A program made the translations under genes and the position numbers. Shown here piece by piece: positions 1-6,803 of a stretch of DNA of 64,000 nt. The stretch lies in contig JAHFQC010000020.1 in the NCBI GenBank assembly GCA_023259375.1, positions 1 through 64,000 on the forward strand, in the 5' to 3' direction. Numbering within the stretch: position 1 is the stretch's first letter; the number at the start of each line of letters is the position of its first letter. Below the pieces are notes generated by a model. That model was not told the DNA's origin. It worked only from the letters and a program-made list of their open reading frames with translations, and ran no database searches. Source of the DNA: Alphaproteobacteria bacterium (lineage in GTDB: Bacteria > Pseudomonadota > Alphaproteobacteria > Micropepsales > Micropepsaceae).

Positions 1-555
1 GATGAACCCCGGCTCAGCGTCGTATTTGGATTTCACATGATCGGCGAAGATGCGGAAACCCTCGATCATGCCGGCACCGAGGATCAGATCGGTCAAAACG
101 TTCTGCATGAAGATGACCGGCGTCGAGAGGCCGTTGAACATCTTCATCTCGGCATCGATCAGCATGCGCGCAAGCGTGTCGATGTCCTTGCGGGCCACTG
201 CCGCGCCGCCCTGCAGTGCCGCACCGATCGCACCGTCGCTCGGCAGGAACGACTTCAGTGCGCCGAGCAAACCCTGTTCCGTCACCGCATTGGCGTATTT
301 GTGCGCGTACGGCATGCAGGGATAGAACTCGAAGCCGCGATAGCGGTCGGGATGGGCGCGGAAATGATCGCACACTTCCGCGATGCGTTCATGCGTCGTG
401 CACATGAAGGCGCGAATGCCCTCGTCGTACGCCGCATCGAGTACCTCGATGATCGCCGAAGTCTTCTGGAACTTCATCGCCTGGGCGCGGGCGCGTTCCT
501 CGGACATGTGATTGACGCCGAAGAACTGATTGTCGCCGAAAAGAATCCGTTCCAT
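1..555 (-). CDS. Unknown conserved protein of the exopolysaccharide operon (3' end outside window)
   Basis: An open frame of 185 codons begins with ATG at 555 and runs off the left edge without a stop, so the protein is incomplete. AGGAG lies about 8 bases before the ATG. The N-terminus reads MERILFGDNQFFGVNHMSEE, followed by mixed alpha/beta sequence without a signal peptide or membrane span. The style (an FGDN..F start, then alternating helices and strands with CTTHER and FYPCMP) could suit a TIM-barrel enzyme, but that is only an impression. It starts 2 bases after the oxidoreductase stop, so it is almost certainly the next gene of the same operon and takes part in polysaccharide or sugar-nucleotide metabolism. 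I do not recognise a named family. Confidence 0.8.
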   Translation of the reverse strand, partial: MERILFGDNQFFGVNHMSEERARAQAMKFQKTSAIIEVLDAAYDEGIRAFMCTTHERIAEVCDHFRAHPDRYRGFEFYPCMPYAHKYANAVTEQGLLGALKSFLPSDGAIGAALQGGAAVARKDIDTLARMLIDAEMKMFNGLSTPVIFMQNVLTDLILGAGMIEGFRIFADHVKSKYDAEPGFI

Positions 556-557
556 CG

Positions 558-1652
558 CTATGCTCCTTGCCGCATGGCGCGCCAGAACCCGGCTTTGGCC
601 ACCGGACGGCTTTCCACGGTTTCGGGATCAATGGAGGTCCGGGATGTCTGCGCGCTGCGGCTGATCGCCGACACGACCTTGCTGGTCGCTGCCGCCGAGC
701 GGAATGTGCTCTTGGTGTCGGTACGGCCGGTATTGATCGCCTGCACGAAGCCGTCGATCTGGGCCGAGTATTCTTCGCCGCGTAGATAGAACCACACCGG
801 CTCGGAGAGATCGGTGGTGTAGCGGGTGTTCCAGCCCTTCTCGTACGGTAGACCCTCATTGTTGCGGATGTAGATCTGCAACTCCTGGCGATCGGCGACG
901 GCGCGGCCGTTGTCGCCCCACACCGAGACCTTCATCGACATCTTGCGGAAGCTTTCGTCGCTCCAATTCGCCGCGACGTGGCCGGTCATTCCGCCGTCAT
1001 AGAAGAAGCTGGCATAGACCTCATCGTCGACGTCGGCCGAGAACAACCGGTTGACCACCGCACCGCCGACGCTTTGCGGCGCGCCGACGAGATAATTGGC
1101 GAGATCGATGCCGTGGCAGGCGTAATCCCACAAGCAGCCGCCGCCTTCGACCTTTTGCGTGCGCCAAGTGGAACCCTTCGGCCGCAGCACGACCGGGCCA
1201 TAAGCTTCGACACGGATATGATGCAGCTTGCCGAGGGTCTTCTGATCGATCAATTGCTTCAGTTGGTCGAACACGGCGACATGGCGATAATGATAGCCGA
1301 CCTGATTGACGAGGCCGCGGCTTTCAGCGATGTCGGCGAGCATCGCGCTGTCCGCAGGATCGAGGCAGAACGGCTTCTCGCAGAACACATGCAAGTTCGC
1401 ATCGAGCGCCATGCGCACGATCTCAGCGTGGTAGCGCGATGGCGTTGCCACGAACACCGCATCAAGGCTCTCGGCCGAGAGCAGCTTGCGATAATCGGTG
1501 TAAGGCTTAATCCCGGAATATTTCGACACCACCTCGAGCACGTAATCGCTCATGTCGCAGACAGCGACGAGTTCGATGTCGGGATGGGCGTTGATGATGG
1601 AAAGATGAGACAGACCCATCTTGCCGAGGCCGATCAGGGCCGCGCGGATCAT
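558..1652 (-). CDS. Gfo/Idh/MocA-family oxidoreductase
   Basis: A 364-residue NAD(P)-dependent sugar oxidoreductase, presumably acting on a sugar or sugar nucleotide used for the polysaccharide. The N-terminal Rossmann fold has ALIGLGKMG at residues 5-13, and the family signature CEKPF sits near residue 95, in the loop that carries the conserved lysine; the C-terminal alpha/beta domain follows. The ATG at 1652 overlaps the upstream glycosyltransferase stop in an ATGA junction (1649-1652), which fixes the start and indicates translational coupling. Substrate cannot be told from sequence. The stop lies 2 bases before the next gene. Confidence 0.9.
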   Translation of the reverse strand: MIRAALIGLGKMGLSHLSIINAHPDIELVAVCDMSDYVLEVVSKYSGIKPYTDYRKLLSAESLDAVFVATPSRYHAEIVRMALDANLHVFCEKPFCLDPADSAMLADIAESRGLVNQVGYHYRHVAVFDQLKQLIDQKTLGKLHHIRVEAYGPVVLRPKGSTWRTQKVEGGGCLWDYACHGIDLANYLVGAPQSVGGAVVNRLFSADVDDEVYASFFYDGGMTGHVAANWSDESFRKMSMKVSVWGDNGRAVADRQELQIYIRNNEGLPYEKGWNTRYTTDLSEPVWFYLRGEEYSAQIDGFVQAINTGRTDTKSTFRSAAATSKVVSAISRSAQTSRTSIDPETVESRPVAKAGFWRAMRQGA

Positions 1653-2506
1653 TGCGATACTCCGTTTGCGATTGCGGGAGTGCTGCGGACGGGCTTGATG
1701 AAGCGCCCGGTCAAAACACCCTTGGTGAGGGCTTGGACGACAAAAATGAGATGCCACCATGTCCGCTTGGCGCGGACCTTGGGCTCGACGATGAGGCGAT
1801 AGAGCCACTCCAGACCCATGGCGCGGATCGGCGCCGGCGCCCACTTCACCGTACCGGCGTGATAATCGAAGGCGGCACCGACACCAATCAACCAGGGCGC
1901 GTTGATGCGGCCGAGATGGGCAGCGATCCAGCGCTCCTTTTTCGGCACCGGCAGTCCGACCCATACGATGTCCGGCTTGGCGTCGTTGATCATGCGGACG
2001 ATGTCTTCGTCCTCTTGCGGCGTCAGTTCGCGGAACGGCGGCGAATAGGTGCCGCAGACGATCATTCCGGGATATTTCTCCTTCAGCCGCCGCGCCATTT
2101 CGTCGGCAACGCCTTCCTTGCCGCCATAGTAGAAATGCCGCCAGCCTTTCTTGGCACCGAAGCCGGACGCTTCGAGCTGCAGGATCGGCCCGGGAAAGCG
2201 CGGAATGCGATGGCCCCAGCCGTAGCCCGCCACGATCACGCCGACGCCGTCGCACACCGAGAAATCGGCATTGCGCATATAGGCACGGATGCTCGGCATG
2301 CGCATGCCGTGATACATGTTCTCGGGATTGGTCACGGCGATGTAGTGGCCGATTTCACGCGCATCGATCGCCCGCTCGATCTCAGTCAGCACATAGCTGC
2401 GCTCGGCGCAGGTGACGGGGAGCCCTTCGATGAAGGCGGCAGGATGCACCCGGCGCGCCGGCGCAGGACGGGCGATCACTTCAAAATCGCTCGATAGCCG
2501 GTCCAT
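1649..2506 (-). CDS. WecG/TagA/CpsF-family glycosyltransferase
   Basis: A 285-residue cytoplasmic glycosyltransferase of family GT26, which transfers a sugar from a nucleotide donor to a lipid-linked acceptor. Visible family features are AVTNPENMY, the acidic motif NADFSVCDGVG, the FYYGGKEGV nucleotide-binding strand and loop, and the C-terminal LEWLYRLIVEPKVRAKR segment, a basic tail thought to hold these enzymes at the membrane. The ATG at 2506 shares one base with the upstream TGA (TGATG); a GTG at 2509 is an alternative giving one more residue. Its place after the sugar transferase and epimerase suggests it adds the second or a later sugar of the repeat unit. Confidence 0.9.
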   Translation of the reverse strand: MDRLSSDFEVIARPAPARRVHPAAFIEGLPVTCAERSYVLTEIERAIDAREIGHYIAVTNPENMYHGMRMPSIRAYMRNADFSVCDGVGVIVAGYGWGHRIPRFPGPILQLEASGFGAKKGWRHFYYGGKEGVADEMARRLKEKYPGMIVCGTYSPPFRELTPQEDEDIVRMINDAKPDIVWVGLPVPKKERWIAAHLGRINAPWLIGVGAAFDYHAGTVKWAPAPIRAMGLEWLYRLIVEPKVRAKRTWWHLIFVVQALTKGVLTGRFIKPVRSTPAIANGVSQ

Positions 2507-3510
2507 CACGACACCGCGCGAACAGGAGTGGCGGCCGGCACGCGATTATGGGCGGCGCGCACCTGCGTTTCGATCCAGGCGTAGGTCTTTTCTAGACCTT
2601 CCCGCAGCGGACGGCTCGGCGCCCACCCGAGGGTGTCGCGGATCAGCGAATTCTCGGAATTGCGGCCGCGCACGCCGGTCGGCCCGGGAATGTGCTCGAC
2701 GGAAAGCCGCTTGCCCGAAATGTCGATCACCATGCCGGCGAGGCGGTTGATCGAGACCATCTCGTCGGAGCCGATGTTGAACGGGCCGGTGTGTTCGGAG
2801 CGCGTCAGGCGCAAGGTGCCTTCGATGCACTCGTCGATGAAGAGGAACGAGCGCGTCTGCAGCCCGTCGCCCCAGATCTCGATCGAACCGCCGCTGGTCG
2901 CTTCCGCCACTTTGCGGCAGATCGCGGCCGGGGCCTTTTCCTTGCCGCCGGTCCAGGTTCCTTCCGGCCCAAAGATGTTGTGATAGCGGGCGACGCGGCA
3001 TTCCATGCCGTAGTTGCGGTTGAAGGCGAGATAGAGCCGCTCGCTGAACAGCTTCTCCCAGCCGTACTCGCTGTCGGGCGCCGCTGGATAAGCCGAGTTC
3101 TCGGCGCAATTGGGATTTTCCGGATCTTCCTGATTGTAGGCCGGATACATGCAGGCCGACGACGAGTAGAACACCCGCTTGATGTTTCGCTTGTGGCAGG
3201 CGTCGGCCATGTTGAGGCTGATGGTCGCCGAGTTGTGCATCACGTGGGCGTCGTGCTCGCCAGTGAAAATGTAGCCCGCCCCGCCCATGTCGGCGGCGAA
3301 CTGATAGACCTCGTCAAAACGGCGGTCGACGATCGAGCGGCAGAAGTTGGCGTCGCGCAGATCGCCGACAACAAAATCGTCCGCCGCGGTTTCGGCGAAC
3401 TGCGGGAATTTGAGGTCGACGCCGCGCACCCAGAAGCCTTCGCTCTTCAGGCGCTTGACCATATGGCTGCCGATGAACCCCCCGGCACCGCATACCAATG
3501 CATATTTCAT
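2506..3510 (-). CDS. NAD-dependent epimerase, GDP-mannose 3,5-epimerase-like
   Basis: A 334-residue extended short-chain dehydrogenase. The NAD site is GAGGFIG at residues 8-14. The segment ADMGGAGYIFTGEHDAHV (about 73-90) and the triad-like residues Cys120 (SSACMYP), Tyr149 and Lys153 (YGWEK) follow the pattern of GDP-mannose 3,5-epimerases, which use a cysteine and a lysine for double epimerisation to GDP-L-galactose or GDP-L-gulose. The start at 3510 was chosen because GGAGAG lies just upstream; an in-frame codon 30 bases earlier lacks such a site. It would supply an L-hexose donor to the operon's glycosyltransferases. Exact substrate is inference. Confidence 0.85.
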   Translation of the reverse strand: MKYALVCGAGGFIGSHMVKRLKSEGFWVRGVDLKFPQFAETAADDFVVGDLRDANFCRSIVDRRFDEVYQFAADMGGAGYIFTGEHDAHVMHNSATISLNMADACHKRNIKRVFYSSSACMYPAYNQEDPENPNCAENSAYPAAPDSEYGWEKLFSERLYLAFNRNYGMECRVARYHNIFGPEGTWTGGKEKAPAAICRKVAEATSGGSIEIWGDGLQTRSFLFIDECIEGTLRLTRSEHTGPFNIGSDEMVSINRLAGMVIDISGKRLSVEHIPGPTGVRGRNSENSLIRDTLGWAPSRPLREGLEKTYAWIETQVRAAHNRVPAATPVRAVS

Positions 3511-3602
3511 CGTGACGATCTCTCCTTGCAATTCGGACATGCTGCCGCCGTTGAGGTGAAACCCTGTTTCACCTCTTGGGCAGTGTCCCGATGCGGCCCG
3601 CC

Positions 3603-4139
3603 TTATGCGGCCGGTATCAGGCTTTCTTGATAGAGGGAGACGTTCACAGGCCTGCCCATGATGCTGAGCAGAACCCGAACGCGCCCGTCGGGGCCCAAAT
3701 GTTCGAGCGTCCCGACAAGTTCGGAAAAAGGCCCGTCCGCGATGCGAACGATGCCGCCGATTTCGAGTGACGGCAGCCAGTTGATGGTGCCGTCGTCATT
3801 GGTCCGCACCTTGAGCGCCGCCACGATTCCGTGCGGCAGCGGCGACGGCAATTCGCCATGGGTGACAATCCGCGCCACGCCGCGGGTTCCGTTGATGGCG
3901 CGCCACGGATCGCGCGTCAGATCGAGCGGAACGAAGAAGTAGCCGGGAAACAGCGGCGCCAACACCTGCGTGATCCGCCGGGCATGGCGCACGGTCTTCC
4001 TGAGGCGCGGACAGAAAGTGCGATAGCCCTGCTCTTCGAGATGCCCGATGGCGCGGGTTTCCTGATGCGGCCGCGACTGCACGGCATACCAGCGCTCGCC
4101 GTCCGGCGTCCCGATCTTGCTGGGTTGATAGTTGCTCAT
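3603..4139 (-). CDS. NusG/RfaH-like transcription antitermination protein
   Basis: A 178-residue paralogue of NusG. The N-terminal NGN domain begins with RWYAVQSRPHQETRA and contains PLFPGYFFV, the strand that contacts RNA polymerase in this family. The C-terminal KOW domain begins at EIGGIVRIADGPFSELVG. Such specialised NusG proteins let polymerase read through long polysaccharide operons, so the likely target is the operon it sits in. Two starts are possible: ATG at 4139, seven bases after the sugar transferase stop with GGAG very close, or ATG at 4157, which overlaps that gene by 11 bases and has no clear ribosome site. It lies second in the operon. Confidence 0.85.
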   Translation of the reverse strand: MSNYQPSKIGTPDGERWYAVQSRPHQETRAIGHLEEQGYRTFCPRLRKTVRHARRITQVLAPLFPGYFFVPLDLTRDPWRAINGTRGVARIVTHGELPSPLPHGIVAALKVRTNDDGTINWLPSLEIGGIVRIADGPFSELVGTLEHLGPDGRVRVLLSIMGRPVNVSLYQESLIPAA

Positions 4140-4146
4140 CTCCGGC

Positions 4147-5715
4147 TCAATAGGCATTGCGCTGCCGGAACACTTCGGCGGCCGTGCGCAGGAGGATTTC
4201 GCAGTCGAACAGGATCGAGGCGTTGAGCGCGTACCACAGGTCGTACTCGATGCGCCGCCCCATCATCTCCAGTTCTTGGGTGGCGCCGCGAAGGCCGTTG
4301 ACCTGGGCCCACCCCGTCATGCCGGGCTTCACATGCTGGCGCACTTCGTAGTTCTCGATGACCTTGGAATAGAAGTCGTCATGCGCCTGGGCATGCGGAC
4401 GCGGACCGACCAGCGACATGTCGCCGATCAGCACGTTGAGGAGCTGCGGCAGTTCGTCGAGACTGGCGCGTCGCAGGAAGCGACCGATGCGGGTGACGCG
4501 GACATCGCCGCGCGCCGCTTGTCGAACCTGCGGCCCGTCTTCGAGCACCGTCATGGTGCGAAACTTGAAGATGCGGAAGGGCCGGCCGCGATAGCCGTTG
4601 CGGTTTTGACGGAAGAACACCGGCCCCGGGGAGTCGAGCTTGACCGCAAGCGCAATGGCCAGCAGCGACGGAGCCAGAAAGGTCAGCAACAGGAACGACA
4701 GCACGACATCCATGGCGCGCTTGCAAATGCGTTCGGCCAGCCCGAGCGGCTCGCGCTGCACCTCCACCGCGACGTAGTCGCCGACCGCTTTCGGCTTGCA
4801 CCGCACCAGCGACGCGGTACGCGCCTCCGGCACGACATAGACGGCCCGTGGCAGGATCGACAATGCCCGCTCCAGCGACACCAGCCGGTCCGGCGGCACT
4901 TGGTTCGAGCAGATGAAGATCTCGCCTTCCCGGCCGGTCCGGGCGGCCGCGAAAGCGCGCGCCACCAGGTCCTTCTGGTCTTCGGCCCGCAGGGCGCGAC
5001 TGGCGAGGCCGGCGCAAGCCACCAAGGTCGGATGCGGATACCCCATGGCAACGAGCTCGCCGACGAAACCGCTTACCGTGTCGTCGTCGGCATCGCAGAT
5101 CACGATCGCCTCGCGGCTGCCATAACCCTTGCGCACCAGGCGGCGGATCAACGGCCCGGAGGCGGCCTTCCACAGAACTATGACGGGAAGACAACCCAAG
5201 TAAAACGTCAGTATAGCGCCGCGCGAAAACATATCGCTGGCCTTGAAGGCAAAGAGCATGAACCAGAGGACCGCGAAAGAAATCGTCCAGCTCTGCGCGA
5301 TTTCCTTGTACTGGCTGAACCGGGTCACGCCCTGCCAGGCTGCGCCATTGCCGAAAAGACGTCCGGACACGACGAAGGTCGCCGCGACCACGACGCCCGT
5401 GTAGGTCAATTCCTGTACGCTCGGCGCCTTGGCTGCCGCCCAATGGTAGAGAATACCGACCGCGTCGCTCAGCACGACGATCAGCGCAGCATCGGCAATA
5501 TCCTGCAGGATGGAGCGCCCGCCCGGAGCACCGGATTGCGCCAGCGCTCCGGAACGGACCGGTGACGAATTCGCCGTACGACCCAGCCGATGCACGAAGC
5601 CACCACCCAGGGCAACGGCATCAAGGCCATCGGGCAGCGCCTCAATGGGCCTGCCAACTGGAAGCTCATTGCGCATGTTACGAACCGTCAACACCCCTTT
5701 GTGGCGCAGAAGCAT
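4147..5715 (-). CDS. Polyprenyl-phosphate sugar phosphotransferase starting exopolysaccharide synthesis
   Basis: A 522-residue membrane enzyme that transfers a sugar 1-phosphate to undecaprenyl phosphate, the first step of repeat-unit assembly. The N-terminal half holds several membrane spans (for example around VVVAATFVVSGRLF and WTISFAVLWFMLFAF) and a CoA-binding-like middle domain. The C-terminal bacterial sugar transferase domain has KRAMDVVLSFLLL, the PVFFRQNRNGYRGRPF segment, FRTM, SLDELPQLLNVLIGDMSLVG followed by PRPH, and KPGMTGWAQVNG. AGGAG lies 6 bases before the ATG at 5715. It is the first gene of the operon, downstream of a convincing promoter at 5778-5806. Confidence 0.93.
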   Translation of the reverse strand: MLLRHKGVLTVRNMRNELPVGRPIEALPDGLDAVALGGGFVHRLGRTANSSPVRSGALAQSGAPGGRSILQDIADAALIVVLSDAVGILYHWAAAKAPSVQELTYTGVVVAATFVVSGRLFGNGAAWQGVTRFSQYKEIAQSWTISFAVLWFMLFAFKASDMFSRGAILTFYLGCLPVIVLWKAASGPLIRRLVRKGYGSREAIVICDADDDTVSGFVGELVAMGYPHPTLVACAGLASRALRAEDQKDLVARAFAAARTGREGEIFICSNQVPPDRLVSLERALSILPRAVYVVPEARTASLVRCKPKAVGDYVAVEVQREPLGLAERICKRAMDVVLSFLLLTFLAPSLLAIALAVKLDSPGPVFFRQNRNGYRGRPFRIFKFRTMTVLEDGPQVRQAARGDVRVTRIGRFLRRASLDELPQLLNVLIGDMSLVGPRPHAQAHDDFYSKVIENYEVRQHVKPGMTGWAQVNGLRGATQELEMMGRRIEYDLWYALNASILFDCEILLRTAAEVFRQRNAY

Positions 5716-5777
5716 TATTGCTCCTACGTCAATCCCTTTGTTTGCCCTTAGTGAGTTTCACTGCCCTGTGACATTAT

Positions 5778-5806
5778 TGAATACTTATAATGATAACGAA
5801 TGTCAA
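5778..5806 (-). promoter_or_regulatory. Predicted promoter of the exopolysaccharide operon
   Basis: On the minus strand TTGACA (5806-5801) is followed after exactly 17 bases by TATTCA (5783-5778), about 60 bases before the sugar transferase ATG at 5715. The -35 is perfect and the -10 matches the consensus moderately. The whole 5716-6037 gap is clearly more A+T rich than the genes around it, as expected for a regulatory region. Confidence 0.5.
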
Positions 5807-5897
5807 CTGCGTGACTGCGGGTATTACTATTTGAGTAAGTTCCTTTACTACCGTACAACTTAAATACCGAAACTAAGCGCTACACTTTTAAGTATTC
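5779..5897. repeat. Inverted pair of 12-base operator-like elements
   Basis: GAATACTTATAA at 5779-5790 recurs as its reverse complement, TTTTAAGTATTC, at 5886-5897, with 11 of 12 positions matching. A partial third copy, ACTTAAATAC, lies between them near 5858-5870. The first element covers the -10 and part of the spacer of the predicted promoter; the second is about 100 bases upstream. This suits a repressor or looping regulator, but no regulator is known. Nothing else was recognised in the 5716-6037 gap, and no gene was seen there. Confidence 0.4.
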
Positions 5898-6037
5898 GAC
5901 TGACGAAATCGTCACCTTCACTGCCATGTAAACAATAATGACAGTTGATCAGTACCGCGCCAGCGATACCGCTAGTTGATCTTACTGATTATTGGAGAAC
6001 CAGGAGGCGCGTGGAGCTTCGCGCCAATACCTGCCCG

Positions 6038-6667
6038 CTATTTCACCGCTTCGAAGAAGACGGATTCATCGGGCCGATTGTCGAGAACGCCAAGATCGGG
6101 GCACAGCCCCTCGCGGAACGCGGCCACCTCGGCTGTGGCAAATCCGCAATCCTTGAAAAGTTTCTTCAGCGATGCGCCGGTGAAACCCCAGTGATGCCCG
6201 TTCTTCACCGCATCGCGCGTATCAGCCTCGAACATCGCGCTCAAGAATCGCTCGGGCGAATTCGGATCGTACAGCGCGAGCACCTTTTCGAGGTCAGGGA
6301 CCACCACACGACAGACGCCGCCCGGAATCAGCACGCGACGGATCTCCACGATCAGCCGCCGGATTTCGTCGGGAAACAGATGCTCGAACACATGGCTCGA
6401 GAACACGGCCGAGACGGAATTGTCCGCATACGGCAGCGGTTGCGTCAAATCGAGATACGTCAGTGCGCGGAACTGGCCGCGGCGATGCATGTCGTATTTC
6501 TTGTCGTCGAGCTTGCCGACTGCGCGCAGCAGGCTCGCAGCACCGGGAATTTTGGAAATGTAGATATGCGGGGTTACGTCGGTATTGATCCAGCCATCAA
6601 TGGCGCAATCAAACGCGCCAAGATGAAGCTTAATTCCCGCTTCAGGTTTTCCAGCCGAACCCCACAC
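6038..6667 (-). CDS. Class I SAM-dependent methyltransferase
   Basis: A 209-residue methyltransferase of the type 11 kind. A degenerate motif I (KLHLGAFDCAIDGWINTDV) is followed by DLTQPLPYADNSVSAVFSSH, the strand and loop of motif II/III, and by VLIPGGVCRVVVPDLE, the post-motif strand. A short helical region with GHHWGFTGASLKKLFKDCGF closes the fold. The start is GTG at 6667, with AGGGG about 9 bases upstream and an in-frame TAG shortly before it. It lies upstream of the exopolysaccharide promoter in the same direction, so it may modify a sugar or lipid, but the substrate is unknown. Confidence 0.8.
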   Translation of the reverse strand: MWGSAGKPEAGIKLHLGAFDCAIDGWINTDVTPHIYISKIPGAASLLRAVGKLDDKKYDMHRRGQFRALTYLDLTQPLPYADNSVSAVFSSHVFEHLFPDEIRRLIVEIRRVLIPGGVCRVVVPDLEKVLALYDPNSPERFLSAMFEADTRDAVKNGHHWGFTGASLKKLFKDCGFATAEVAAFREGLCPDLGVLDNRPDESVFFEAVK

Positions 6668-6803
6668 CGCCGCATGCCCCTAATAGATTTGTTGGTTCAA
6701 TTGTCCCAGAGCGCCCCCGCGAGTCAATGCGCGATCGCAGTGAATCTTCTTGCTGTAAAAAGTGCTTACAGTCCGTACGCCGCGGAATGCCGATGCGACA
6801 AGC

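Noticed and set aside
4132-5565. 477-codon open frame on the plus strand
   Set aside because: Antisense to the sugar transferase gene, which has all family motifs.
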